Shown here: positions 1 through 11,782 of the stretch, piece after piece
How positions within the stretch are numbered: position 1 is the stretch's first letter
How the letters are laid out: each line of letters begins with the position of its first letter
From: Gibbula magus
Taxonomy: Eukaryota > Mollusca > Gastropoda > Trochida > Trochidae
Direction: 5' to 3'
Length of the DNA stretch: 64,000 nt
Assembly: GCA_936450465.1 (NCBI GenBank)
Contig: OW388304.1
Location: 6,082,700-6,146,699 of the forward strand
Translations under genes and position numbers: made by a program
Notes under the pieces: model-generated
Databases searched by the model: none
Told to the model about the DNA's origin: nothing
The model's input: the letters and a program-made list of their open reading frames with translations, nothing else

Positions 1-244
1 TAAAGCGAGACTGCAGTTGTCAGAAGTTTCATAATGTCGTCTTTAGACACGTACATACACATGTAAATAATATTTTTCGTTTCAACATTTATAATTATTT
101 TTTCAAGAAAAAATAAAAACGTTTGACGTTTGCATTTGACAAATTCAGTACTAATATAAATTTGTTATTGTGGTTAATTTTTTTTTACAAAATCCTACTT
201 GCATTTGATAAACTTGTATTGTTCATTCACAGTTAATACAATTG
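1..244. other. AT-rich DNA, no feature seen
   Basis: Low-complexity AT-rich sequence with short T and A runs. I see no coding frame, RNA gene or clear repeat unit. Confidence 0.4.
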
Positions 245-662
245 TTTGAAATTCTAAAACGCATATATCTTGTTGATTAGATTGAATGGAGTTCTATACA
301 AACATTGCTTTTTTGACAAATAATTGAATCTCTGTTCAATGACATTTTGAAATTAAAATGCACAAACTTGTTGATTAGATTGAATGAAGTTCTATATGAG
401 TTTGTTTGAAATAAAATTCAACTTTGACAAAGACGTGAATTTCTCTTCAATGAACTTTTGAAAATTAAAATGCACATACTTGTTGATAAAATCGTAATGA
501 ATTTGCTTTAAATAAAATTCGAATTTAATCTTTTGAAAAGTTGTTGAATTTCTATTCAATGGTAGTTTTAAATTTTTAAATGCACATACTTTTGGTTAGA
601 CTGAATGAAATTCTACATACATTTACTTGAAATTAACAAATCATTTGAAAAGAATTTGATAG
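245..662. repeat. Degenerate ~110-base tandem repeat, about 3.7 copies
   Basis: A block with 'cttgttgattagattgaatg', then 'gttctata', then 'ttgaaat', then 'ttgacaaa', then 'ctcttcaatga' recurs with starts near 261, 360, 473 and 582, so the period drifts between about 100 and 113 bases. Copies differ by substitutions and small indels. No open frame spans the array, so this looks like noncoding satellite-like DNA. Confidence 0.75.
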
Positions 663-2159
663 TTTAGATACTGAAAGAGTAATGGCAGCTCAATCTGTGG
701 CTTACAAAATATATTCGAAATGTTCTTCATTAAATCGTGTCGTCTCTCATTAGGTCTACCAGCTTGACGCTGGCTCTTGAACGTATCATAAAGTCATTGT
801 ACTCATTGATATCAAATTAATCATCGTATCGTCGTTAAACGGCTAATAATGAAGCCAAAGTATAGCGTTTCACGGCAAACAATGTAATTGTCCCTGATGC
901 GTAAGGTATTCGTGTTGATACCATACATTTATATCAAAACGATTGTTTGCAGTACGGGTGAAGTGACGTACAAACTGTAACAGAATGTCCTCACTATTGT
1001 CCCTAATATTCTATACAAACTATCAACGCTAAACATCATAATCAATCTATTCTGCGTTGCATGACTGAATTCAAAAGCTTTGGACGTTGCGGACTAAAGG
1101 AATCAAATTTGATATAATTAACAAATAACAATTTCAAAGCATATGTTATGCCTATATTGAAGTCACATGTGGCAGCGACCCGCTGTTGCAATGGTCTACA
1201 ATGGCACATAAGAATGACAACATTGACACAGCTATGTACCATTGTATCTCACGTCGCTTGTCAACCATCTGGCTAGTGTCAGATGCTTAACGTTGTCAAT
1301 GAAATGCCATAGTATCTCTGAAAGTCGATTGTCAGCAGATAGATATCTCATGTTCGCTTACTTGTTTTGTTTATCGACTCATCAAAACACACCAGAGCAG
1401 GAAAGCGTGTGATGTGATATCATTATTAAATATCGATGCATACAGTTACAAGGTTTTTAAATAATCCTGGTGTTTGATATGAAAAATAGTGCCTGTCGGC
1501 ACCTGTTCTATACAGGTTTTATATGGTAAATGCTGGCATCAATTCCGAGCAGCTGTTAATTTCCGGGTTATCATGATCACTGATTTAGTTACCAGTCAGC
1601 TAAGATACTATCTCGCACGTATTTGTGCTACTGTGGTACATTAATAACATACTCTAATAACCATGGTACGCATTTTCAGTTTATTTCATGCATTGACCCT
1701 GAAACTATAGCATCTGAACGTTTGGTGTGTTTTAGGTGTATTAGCTATGAGTTTGAGTTACTTGAAACAACTGTGTATTGGTATTCAGCATAGCAAGTAT
1801 TTACTGTACATGGATAATTGATTTATGTTTATGTGATGCAGCCTTTCTTCTTAATAATTTCAGAAATTAAATGGTGTTCATTATTAACGGAGCAAGTACG
1901 TTTTCTGAAGAATGGAAATGTCATAATAATTGGATTTAATAATGTTATTTTGAGGTTTTAAATCTCAGAGAAGGATAGATCATTAGGTAGGTTATTTACG
2001 CTTTGTTCACCTACAGTTGTACATTGAAGCAACATTCAGTACTGAACGCGGTATCGATGTCTTAATTCAAATGGCTATTCGACTGTAAACCACAGTAGCG
2101 ACTTTTTAGTATCTCTCAATTTTTGGTTTCAAGTATAAATTTAGAATACGAAAAGCAAA
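663..2159. other. Single-copy-looking DNA, no feature seen
   Basis: About 1.5 kb with mixed composition. The longest open frames are under 70 codons and unrecognisable. I see no tandem or inverted repeat of note. Confidence 0.4.
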
Positions 2160-2245
2160 AATTATCCTGGATAACAACTTCTTTATTTCTTTATTGTGAA
2201 CATCCACAACGTTTCGAAGTATATTTTACCCCTTCGTCACTTCAT
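2160..2245 (+). mobile_element. Fragment of the dispersed 'aacttctttatt...cgtttcg' palindromic family
   Basis: The block 'ggataacaacttctttatt' followed about 30 bases later by 'acgtttcgaag' and 'cttcgtca' is one half-unit of the element whose full palindromic form sits at 32,858-32,993 and 34,566-34,698. Other relatives lie near 13,206, 33,875 and 61,668. Family assignment beyond a nonautonomous DNA element is not possible from sequence alone. Confidence 0.55.
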
Positions 2246-2419
2246 TCATAGAATGGAATGATAGCATTTTTATATGACAGTAATATGCATGTAAAATGAA
2301 TACATTTATCACCCACACATGTGTTTCACGGGAGATATTGCTTGTGGGAGATCAAGCGATATCTCCTAGGAGATATCTTTTTGGCAGTAGATTTTGCACA
2401 ATGCCTTGTCACCGTCGAC

Positions 2420-2515
2420 TACAAGACATCACAATGCTTTTACATCATCGAGTAATGACATCACAATGTTATGACGTTATAGAAATGATGACGTCACAAT
2501 GCTATGATCTTAACG
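2420..2515. repeat. Three-copy ~32-base repeat with CRE-like cores
   Basis: 'gacatcacaatgct', 'tgacatcacaatgtta' and 'tgacgtcacaatgcta' start near 2425, 2456 and 2488. The third copy holds a perfect TGACGTCA. Similar 'acgtcacaat' words recur at 3.3 kb and 6.74-6.80 kb, so this is more likely one dispersed repeat family than a functional cluster of CREB sites. Confidence 0.5.
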
Positions 2516-2605
2516 CACTGGAAGTCAATGGCAGAGATGTGCTCAGTGATGTACACTTTTTTTCACTTAAACGTAATACGAATGATTTTGGATGATAAAT
2601 AGAAT

Positions 2606-2691
2606 CTGATATCAAATATATCAACACGAGTTGATAAAAGTTACAAATATCCGAGGCTTTTATCAACGAGTGTTGATATATTTGATATCAG
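2606..2691. mobile_element. Near-perfect palindrome (MITE/foldback-like)
   Basis: The 35-base arm 2606-2640 is matched by the reverse complement of 2657-2691 at 33 of 35 positions, with a 16-base loop. The arms contain 'ctgatatcaaatatatcaac'. The shape fits a small palindromic nonautonomous DNA element; no target duplication was identified. Confidence 0.7.
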
Positions 2692-3280
2692 AAGACACGA
2701 GGGTGAGGTTCTCTATATATTAGTATTACTTAAAGTCGATAGCTCACTTCGTCCTAGCTCGAAACGTGATCACTCTTGCAAACAAGTCGTCAGTTAGTCT
2801 GCATAGTTATACACCGTCTGAGCGACATTTCCATTTCTCAGATGTTCCTTTGCATTATTTGATGAAATGATACTTTTTTAGAATAAATACTAAAAAGTTT
2901 TAATTTTTCATCGACTAAGTATAAAAAATATGTGTACAATAATAATAGTATAACAATGATGGCGACAATCAAGACCCATAATAATACAAACAAAAATAAC
3001 AAAGCAACAACTTTGGTTCAGAACAGTCATCTTGAGTAGCATTTATATTTGAAGCAAGCGTAATATTAAGCATTATCGCCATTTATGTATGTATTATGTT
3101 TATATGTGTTGTGCATATCTTTGGGGACATGTTTAGACAACCGAGATTTCCTCTTGGAAAAACGCATTTCAGAATTGTGTCATATGAACCTTAAACTTGT
3201 CCAAAGAATTTACAATTTGCTGTGTGTAACTTGTTCATTGCACGTCTTCTCTTTCCTGATGACTACCTACACCGACACGC

Positions 3281-3522
3281 CGGACTCGTGCAATAACGTC
3301 ACAATTTGCAAAAAAAGTGTTGGCTTCGTTCAATAACGTCACAATTTGCAGCAAAGTGTCGGATTCTTGCAATAACGTCATAATGTGTAACAAAACGTCG
3401 GTTTCGTACTATAATGTCACACTTTGCAATAAAACGTCGAATTCGTACCGTAACGTTACACTTTACAAAAAAAAGGATCGGACTCATGCAATAACGTCAA
3501 ACTCTGCAACAAAGTGTCGGCT
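3281..3522. repeat. ~39-base tandem repeat, about 6 copies
   Basis: Each unit reads roughly 'gtgtcggactcgtgc' then 'aataacgtcacaatttgc'. Unit spacing is 39-40 bases, with substitutions in most copies. Open frames over it on both strands simply follow the repeat and should not be read as genes. A diverged relative occurs at 6,735-6,815. Confidence 0.8.
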
Positions 3523-5925
3523 TAATCTAAATATATACTTTAACATATATCAGTTAATTTGCAATGTTAAGACAATAATTGACATGTCTTCTTCTTCACT
3601 CCAAGCTTATCTGAGGTCGTTACGAATGATCTTATATAGTCTATATGTAGTATTCTAAATTCTGTCAAAGCATTTAGAAGTTGGCCAAATGATAACATCG
3701 CTTGCATCTTTATGAAGAAATAGCTAAGACACTTTGTGAGAAACAAATTTTAAAAAGTTATCGATAAAAATTTTCTTGTAGTATGTATCATTCATCAAAT
3801 GAAACAGTGAAATAGAAAATTATTTTGACACTGATTTATTTTTACATTTATTGTTACAAAATTGCAATGATACTCAAAATTATAATATCACCAAGTATGT
3901 AGGCTTTTTTTTAACTGATTGGGTTTATAAAACGAGTCTAAAAAGAATAAAGACTTTGAAATTGACTTAACTAAAGAGGTAGATAGACATGTTCGTTCGT
4001 AACTCGATGTTTCTAAAATGTTTTCAATGTATTGAAAAAGTTTCAAACTGTGCCAATGCGCTTACCTTTTAAACAAAAATGCCTTTTCATTTTTTCAACA
4101 TGAACTGTCATTTTAATAGTACTTCGAAAAGACAATCCAGGTATTAGTAACCAAACTTTAATCTTTAATTCAAATATCTGTCAGTTCTCCTTTAATCTCG
4201 CACTGAGGTCACGTGACGAGAGCGAGATGAGAACGCCTCTAGTGGGTTGCTACTCTGTAATTATCTAATATTAATTTCAATTAATCCCATGTAATGTTGG
4301 GCTTTGCTCATGTATCGATCATCAGCATCAAAGGTATTATTTTGTCATTTTCAAACTATTTTCATTATGTACTCCTTGCTGGACGCATTGAAGATACATC
4401 GTGCCTCTGTAGGAGGGTTTGATGTATTGAGCTGCATATCTCTGTTGACGTTTATCTCCCATTTTTGCCTTCCAGTATTAAGTTTTAAAAATTTGGTTGA
4501 CAATAAGGCAACATGACAAAATGGGACGGTACGTAATTCCGACAGCATAAAAAAGGAAAGGTTGAAATAAAGAAGTTTAATATTTAATTTGTATAAAAAC
4601 AAATCATTTGTAAATGCTTATAATATTTTTATGGCATTAAGACGTCTCAGCTTCGAGAACCATTGTACAGATGAACCTGATTCTTTTCACTTGTGTTTCT
4701 TTTAATTTGGTGAGCAACTTTCGGTTATTTTGTAATGAAATCGTCGACAGTTAACTAAAAACACCTGACGGCTCTGTCAAGGAACCTGGAACATTTTATG
4801 TTTCAAATGTGAAATTCAAATTGTCTGTGTTGCTATTTGTATGTTACTTTGGTGTCACATTGAATTTCAAATGAAAACGACATGAAAGTGTTTATTATGG
4901 TTTAATGATTCAAAATAGTTCTAACAATAATGATAACACAGGTGACACCAATTAAAAGTAAGTTTATTACAGTTTAACTATAAATGTTCCAAAACAACAG
5001 AAACATTATCATGGCGGAGGTTGTACTCTCAAGTGTTTCACGTTTTGCGGAAAAAGCACATTTGACATCTAATTATTTTTTTTATCTTTTGGCATTTCCA
5101 TTTAAAAGATGATATTAAAGATATGTTCTTATATAAATAATACCTGAACCGTAATGACTGTGGTTGTCAAACATTTATCTAAATTATTAATTCACCCACA
5201 ACTATATTTTGGATACATGATATGAAATACGTGTTGCATGCTAAGTTTTGTTTAAGTATAGGCTACATAGAGACATCGTCTATTGGCATCAAAAGAAGAC
5301 TCGTGTTTTGGGTTTTTTAAACTTCCTGAAAAACAATTCATTTAAAATCCAAAATGGAACATTTTGACTGAAGCATAAACAGCCTTCAACCCATAAGCAT
5401 ATGTTTTAAAACTGCGAGCAAATCTTGTACAATTTCTCTCGAAATTCCTTTGTTATAAGAATAATCAAATTTAAACCCAAAACCACAACTTCAATCCTGT
5501 TTCCATCAAGTTTAACAAATATAATTAATTTAGAATTTTATCTGGCGTATATTTGTGTCAACACGTTTCATCCAATATTAAATGTATTCATATGTAGCCT
5601 CATGTCCAAAGACTCAAACGTGAAGCTAGTGTTGGTACAAAGAGACTCGATGTCCTTGTGAAGACGGTCAGTGGCAGAGACTTACAAACACGTCTCTGGT
5701 GAAGACATGAGCAGCAGACACTACCAGCCATGTCCCCGGTGAAGACTTGAGCGAGAAACACACTGATGTCTCGAGATGTTAGAGAGGATAAGTGCTCCGA
5801 ATCGATACAATATTAAATCAAATCTTACCACCATGTGTTAAAATGTGTATTATCAACGATTGAGTGACTGAGCGACATTTTTTCTGCTATCTAATTCCTA
5901 ATTAAATCCACCCAAGTGGACGAGC
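3523..5925. other. AT-rich single-copy-looking DNA
   Basis: No recognisable coding frame. A 15-base word at 3670-3684 is identical to part of the 28-base minisatellite unit at 25 kb. Near 5640-5770 a loose ~49-base duplication ('gtgaagac...tgagc') is visible. Near 4200-4235 a short region with CACGTG and inverted 'tctcgc/gcgaga' words occurs. Nothing more can be supported. Confidence 0.4.
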
Positions 5926-5929
5926 GTCA

Positions 5930-6500
5930 CTTTCTCAAAGCATCTACGTCGTATTTTTTTGCCTTTTCTAAAGTATTCCAAGCGATGTAATCAAATTTTC
6001 TCCAGACTTCGAGTGTGATTTCTCAATTTTCGGCCCGGTTAGCTATTGAGGCCACTTCCCCAGTTGATGGGAACCAATGGAAAGAGATTTGATGCAGCTC
6101 TTTAGCGTTAGAAGGAGAAAAACACACGGTCAGCAAGGGAAATAACTCCTTCTCCGGGGAAGATGTTTCCTCTCTCTTTAGACAGGAGAGTTCTGATGAC
6201 GTCCTTTAACGACTTGTGACGTAATGTAGCATAAACCGGGATATTAATTCACTTTTTCGATCGGTACTTAATTGAATATTGCTTGTGTCATTATCTGAAA
6301 GTTGAACAAAACCACGCCCACTTTTCTGTGCATTAAATGAAGTTCGCAAAGTGCATTTTAAGGAAACTAATTTTCCTTGTGAAGTCTTGAGAAGGCTGCT
6401 GTTTAATGTTGTATTGATCGACACAAGGAACGATGCCTGGATCTGACTGGTGACTCCTCCAACATACGACTTGTGAAAGGAGAAGAAACTTCTCAACTTT
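5930..6500. other. GC-balanced island, possible conserved noncoding DNA
   Basis: Composition is closer to 45% GC than the surroundings and there is no repeat structure. A 96-codon minus-strand frame (6206-6496) shows no recognisable domain. The look is that of conserved noncoding DNA, but only cross-species alignment could show this. Confidence 0.25.
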
Positions 6501-6658
6501 AAAAGCCATTACTTGTCAATGTACAGAGAGTAGCCATTATTTCTCAACGTACTTAAATTAGTTCTTTACCTATCAACTAAATCCATAAAGATCGTTAAAC
6601 TGCATTTAGAAAATTGTACAGGTATGTATTGTTAGTTCACCATTATGTTGTATAAGAC

Positions 6659-6870
6659 TTTATTACTCGCCCGTGTAAGATACTGCAGTGTAATATTTAT
6701 ACGGCAATATTAAACTAGTGTAATACCGCCGCGTGTATGACGTCACAATAGTTTGCGGTTATGACGTCACAATTGGAATAACGTCGTCACAATGGTGTCG
6801 GACTTGCGGGAATCATAGTTTCAGAGCCATGTCGGCTATTTCGCTGGATTATATGTTGGCGAGTAATAAA
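6659..6870. mobile_element. Small element with 13-base terminal inverted repeats
   Basis: 'tttattactcgcc' at 6659-6671 is the exact reverse complement of 6858-6870. The 212-base interior holds two TGACGTCA palindromes (about 6737 and 6762) and a diverged copy of the 39-base unit found at 3.3 kb. It overlaps by a few bases the palindromic element to its right. Confidence 0.45.
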
Positions 6871-7018
6871 CAGAATACTAAACTCCCTTCTATTGAATAC
6901 CATTTTTATTAAACTCGTGAATGATTTGGTATCAAACTCGCTTTCGCTCGTTTTATACAAAATCAATAACTCGTTTAATAAAAATGGTATTAAATAGAAG
7001 GTCGTTTAGTATCCTCTA
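6867..7018. mobile_element. Palindromic MITE-like element
   Basis: The two halves (about 6868-6938 and 6945-7018) are reverse complements with few mismatches, sharing 'aataccatttttattaaac' and 'atactaaac' near the ends. The centre carries 'ctcgctttcgctcg'. The element is about 150 bases with almost no unique interior. Confidence 0.7.
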
Positions 7019-7052
7019 TTTATGTACCCCCTATCTTAGTGACTTAGATTTG

Positions 7053-7077
7053 GTGATGATGACGAGAAGATGATGGC

Positions 7078-7125
<48 letters not shown>

Positions 7126-7278
7126 GGTGGTGATGATAACGATGATGATGATGGTGGTGATGATGATGATAACGACGACGGTGATAATGACGATGATGAT
7201 GATGATGAGAACGATGACGGTGATGGAAGGTGATGATGACGGTGATGGATGATGATGATGATAATGATGATGATGATT
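7053..7278. repeat. Imperfect (GAT)n trinucleotide array
   Basis: Mostly GAT/ATG triplets with scattered GGT and AAC interruptions. Both strands stay open over it and predict poly-Met/Asp or poly-Ile/Thr/His peptides, which are artefacts of the repeat. Confidence 0.9.
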
Positions 7279-7288
7279 CATATATTGT

Positions 7289-7289
<1 letters not shown>

Positions 7290-7380
<91 letters not shown>
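7290..7380. repeat. (TAG)n microsatellite, about 30 uninterrupted copies
   Basis: Some 90 bases of pure TAG repeats with no interruption, which suggests a young, probably length-polymorphic array. It sits 12 bases from the interrupted GAT array. Confidence 0.95.
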
Positions 7381-8350
7381 TTTACAACTTGCTGAATTTG
7401 AATGACGTATACCATAACAGATTTTGGAAGTTTCCCACTGCTTTGAAGAAAATATTCTTTGACGCCAAGATAAAAATCGCATGGAACATATTTCCAGCGA
7501 TTGAAATTATTTTAAACATGTGTACTGAAACATTGCTCTGATTAATTTATTTAATCCGTCATTTCATAGAAGTATTTTTGAGTTGCTCTTCTCCAATCAA
7601 ACCTGCAAAAGGGGGCACGTGGCCACAAAATCAGTTCCCGCATATGCAGCACATGAAAACAATTTGCAATATAAATTTCTCATAACGTGAAGACGGGTCA
7701 GACAATTCTTAACACCTGCTTCTGACTAGAGTCTCTCTCTCGGTGCAATTGTTTTCCATTTTCCTTTTATAAATGTCTTGAAGGTTTGATTTCCGTCTCA
7801 GGCCCGTATGCTCATAAAGAACTGGTACTTTACAACTTCACATAAATCACGCGAAGATCGTTCAATTCACAGCAAGTGGCTATAAATTCTCTTTTGATTT
7901 TTCTTCGATGTTGGTCAGAAGAAATTTATTACATAGCTTTCTTATTACTTTCAAAAGGCACCAAAACTATTTTTCCCCCATTGAATGACACGTGGAGACC
8001 ATCAAGGAACACACTAGAAAATTAAGGGAATAAAGTTAGGTTTAAAGTTATTGTGTAATATACATGTAAGTGTGGAGTTCGTGTTATTCCAGGACTTAAT
8101 AATATTTTGTTCCATTTAAAAAGGTTTGGTAAACAAACAATACGCCTATAACAATATTTCCGTGGATGTTATAACAAATGAGATACCAGTGACACCACGC
8201 CTTCACCTTGTACTCTACAGCGACAATTAAACTTATTTGATATTTTAAGAAAAAGTCACTGATTGTCAATTACTGGGTGTATTATGACTATCGTCTCATA
8301 TCTCAACGGCAAACCGATGCAATGTTTTGATGTCAGCGACTCTGTCAAAA
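7381..8350. other. Single-copy-looking DNA, no feature seen
   Basis: Mixed composition with no convincing coding frame or repeat. Confidence 0.4.
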
Positions 8351-8351
8351 C

Positions 8352-8423
8352 CTCAGCGGGAAACCCTTTTTCTCCTTTCACGCCACGCAATGGGGCTCTC
8401 TTTTCTCCTTTCTCTCCTGGAAA
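8352..8423 (-). pseudogene. Possible decayed collagen-type exon fragment
   Basis: Read on the minus strand, this stretch gives PGEKGEKRAPLRGVKGEKGF followed by PAE. Gly recurs every third position except for one Arg (position after GEKGEK), one Ala near the end and a one-codon register slip. The codon pattern (GGA/GGC with AAA/GAG/CCA) resembles fibril-type Gly-X-Y coding sequence. The surrounding frame has no other collagen sequence and no clear splice sites. A purine-rich chance match remains quite possible. Confidence 0.2.
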
Positions 8424-9350
8424 TGCCCGCTCCTTCCGGCTCCATCTCCAGAACACAGCTATTTTAACCATACAATAGCGGGAATACATTCACTGCGGGA
8501 TTACAAAGCCGCCATATTTACGGTATGAGCTCATCGGCGGTAACAGAGCCTAATGATGTGAAACGTCATCGTCTTCAAGTTGAACTTGCTCCGGGTATTT
8601 CCACTAAACATCCTCACTGTAACAACCCCAGGGAAAATGTGTTTGTTGTTTTCGTCCACTTTCTACTTGTGAATTTGTTGAGTAGAAACATTGTGTTAGT
8701 TCAAACAGACCGATCGCCACCCCGTAGTGTGCCAGAGTTGAGGAGTGCCTGTTGTCGCCACGATCTACTTCTTTAATTAACTTGTTAGAGGGGAAGGGAG
8801 AGAATAGACTACTGTATATAAGACGAAGAGAGAAGGGAAGAGAGAGAGAGCTAGAGACACGGGGGATATTTTTAAAACATGGATTCACAAGGTTGTTACC
8901 CTCAAGCTAAGACACTCCGTTTATGTTGGTCAGTATGTTCAAATAAATTAAGGAATGTTTTCAATAAACTTTTTTTCATCTATTATTTTAAATTGTGTCA
9001 TTATTTGATCTAGTTTGTTGCTGATATGTTAATAGAAATGTGATCAACATAAATTACAAATATTTGTTGTTTTGCTCGCTACTGCACCGTATGATTTGTT
9101 CACTTTTCAAGGGATTCTTAATGATATTTCTGAAACATAATAAGTTACTGTAAACACTGTCATATCTCAAACCTGGGTAAAACAGTTTTAAAACAAAGCT
9201 CACAACCGAAATCCTAAAAAGCGGAAAGCTTTAAAAAAAATCACATAAAACGTATCGCGAGAATAGTTAGTGTTGTGGGTGGCAAAGCGTCGCAGTCCAG
9301 TAGACCATGTTCGAACGCTTCCATCTGTACACCCATGCACTTCGTCTCAG
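8424..9350. other. Noncoding stretch with a purine-rich tract
   Basis: A GA-rich stretch at about 8787-8860 is the only notable structure. A weak 'gttcgaac' tRNA B-box-like word at about 9309 has no matching A-box at tRNA spacing. Confidence 0.4.
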
Positions 9351-9352
9351 GA

Positions 9353-9760
9353 TCATCTGTTGACTAGGGCATTGATGTAATCATTCCAGCATTTATCATC
9401 GTTCACTTTATCAACAGAGCAATCTGGTTCAACAGATTTTGTGAAGTTTTCAGTTTTGTTTGGAGTTTGCATTAGGTATTCATGTATCGTCCATAAATGT
9501 TGACATACGTTTTCAAACCCCAACAGATTTCGTGATGTTTTAAATAGAATGACCAGATTGTGCCTCTCTCTGTATTGGATAATGTCACAGATTTCTTTAT
9601 ACCACCAAATCTTAAACTCTTTCAAACTTAAAGGTGCCTTCTGCAAATGACGTTTCTTGTTCCTGTTTTCACGTATGTTTGAATGGAGCGCCGCCTGTGT
9701 AAACACATTGCGGGAAAAGTTACAACAACCACGAGAAAGAAATCTGCAGTTGAAAACCAT
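9353..9760 (-). CDS. Unrecognised 135-codon open frame, possibly mitochondrial-targeted first exon
   Basis: This is the longest non-repetitive open frame in the window. It starts with ATG at 9760 and ends with TGA at 9353. The first ~40 residues are rich in Arg, Asn, Ser and Phe and contain almost no acidic residues, as in mitochondrial presequences; the rest is a plausible mix with Trp-Trp and alternating hydrophobic/charged positions. I recognise no domain. A good donor-like 'ctggtaagaa' (minus strand, about 9783-9792) lies just upstream and an acceptor-like 'ttttcaactgcag' lies near residues 3-6, so the real exon could be differently bounded. In DNA this AT-rich, a frame of this length can occur by chance. 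Confidence 0.22.
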   Translation of the reverse strand: MVFNCRFLSRGCCNFSRNVFTQAALHSNIRENRNKKRHLQKAPLSLKEFKIWWYKEICDIIQYRERHNLVILFKTSRNLLGFENVCQHLWTIHEYLMQTPNKTENFTKSVEPDCSVDKVNDDKCWNDYINALVNR

Positions 9761-10850
9761 TTCATTGTTGAAAATGGAATATTCTTACCAGAATTAACCC
9801 AAAGTTAACCACTTCTTTGTGCAGAGGGGTGTCGCAAGGACATGCTCTTTCTCCACATTTGTTTGTACATATGGCAAATTAAAACTTACATTGCATCAAA
9901 GTTTAATAAATTATTCCACAAATCAAAACAGTCCAGGTGTTTGTATTTGTAATGCAGTTAAGTTTAAAGTCTCTGTTTGTCAGAATCGTTAAAATTAACC
10001 GCTAAAAACTTAAATGGTTTTATTTTCGTTGATTTGTGTTTTGATTCAACCGTTAAGGCAGATGTTGAAATATGCTCATCGGAAGCTCCCAAAGCTTGAT
10101 GTGTATTATTATTCATTTTGAGAAAATAAAGTGATTTGTAAACAACCAGTCGAATATGCAGTTGTAGACAAATAAATAAACCGTGATAAGTAATTATAAT
10201 ATAAATAAGGCGATAAAGAAACCATCAGATAAACGGAGGCTGAAGCATATATAGCTCATTTTTGCTTATCTTTCTCTCTCTCAAGCTACATGAACTTTTT
10301 CATTAATATTACTAATATCCATATTAATGATTAATTTCATAGGAAGAATGCTATTGCCAAAATAATACGCAACTGTAAAATAACTCTCAAAGTTATTGCT
10401 CTAAACGTCAAATAAAGTCATAAGTAAATTTAAACACGTCATGTTCATAGATGTGTGATTGTTTATTGAAAATAATTATATGTTACAATTCATTATTGGT
10501 ATTAGACATAAAAACAAGGTAGGAAACTGAATGCATGTAATTAATGCAATCTCCTGCTCCATTTAAATTGCGAGCAAACCATGCAATGTAGAGAAGCTGG
10601 GCAACTTTAAAATATTCATCTGATAGTCACTTCATATTTATAGTGCCTAGGGAATAAGAAACATTCACATAGTTATTTAAAGGTAGCTTAATACTTTGAA
10701 CATGTATCCGTTAAAAAATAGATACATGTAATGGTAACATCTCAACGATTCAGTAAGTAATTAGACAGTGTAATACATTACATGTGGTTCACAATATGCA
10801 ATGACGTACTCATACTTTGAACCTGTGCTTACATAAGATCAAAATAAGAC
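9761..10850. other. AT-rich DNA, no feature seen
   Basis: About 1.1 kb without a recognisable gene or repeat, leading into the minisatellite. Confidence 0.4.
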
Positions 10851-11782
10851 ATCATGTCAGACAATCAACATTGACTTCACATCACGTTCAACCATCAATA
10901 TTGACTTCACATCACGTTAAACCATCAATATTGACTTCACACTATGTCAGACAATCAATATTGAATTCACAAAATGATAAATCCTCAATGTTTACTTCAC
11001 ATCAGGTTAGACTATCAACATTTTCTGCACATCATGTTCAACCATTAATATTGTGTACACACAGTGTTATTCAATCAATATTGAGTTCACAAAATGATAA
11101 ATCATCGATATTGACTTCACATCACGTTAAACCATCAACATTGACTTCAGATCATGTTAGACTATCAACATTGACTCCACATTACGTTCGATCCTCACTA
11201 TTGACCCGTCCGACCATCAAGATTGACTCATTATATTAAACCGTCAATATTGACTTCACAGTTAAACCATCAACATTTACTGCACATCATGTTAGACCAT
11301 CAACAATGACTTCACAACACGTTCGGCCATCAAGATTGACTTTTCATCATGTTAAACCATCAATGATAACTTCACATCCTGTTGGACTATCAACATTGAC
11401 TATACATCATGTTAGACCATCAATATTGACTTCACATCCCGTTCGACCATCAATATTGACTTCACACCATGTTAAACCATCAATATTGACTTCACAGTTA
11501 AACCATCAATAATGACTTCACATCATGTTAGACCATAAACATTAACAGCACATCATATTCGACCATCAAAATTTATTTCACCTCAAGTTAGACTATCAAT
11601 ATTGACTTCACACCATGTAAGACCATCACTATTTACTTCACAGTTAAACCATCAATAATGACTTCACATCATGTTAGCCCATAAACATTTACAGCACATC
11701 ATATTCGACCATCAACATTTATTTCACCTCAAGTTAGACTATCAATATTGACTTCACACCATGTTAGACCATCAATATTGAC
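10851..11782. repeat. 30-base minisatellite, about 31 copies
   Basis: The unit is 'atcatgttagaccatcaata' plus 'ttgacttcac'. Copies differ at several positions, and a few lack about ten bases ('ttcacagttaaaccatcaa' junctions). A longer repeat of 4-5 units appears twice (about 11,500-11,600 and 11,640-11,740). Because 30 is divisible by three the frame stays open, giving apparent His/Ser/Thr-rich 'proteins' of 140 and 68 codons that are artefacts. Confidence 0.92.

Noticed and set aside
7036..7482. 148-codon minus-strand frame rich in Thr, His and Ile
   Set aside because: It is made of the TAG and GAT trinucleotide arrays; the composition follows the repeat and not a protein.
9290..9325. tRNA B-box-like 'gttcgaac'
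   Set aside because: Isolated motif with no cloverleaf around it.
10817..11512. Two plus-strand frames with repeated His-His-Val-x-Pro/Leu-Ser units
   Set aside because: They are the 30-base minisatellite read in one frame; repeat variants include stops and length changes without any coding constraint.
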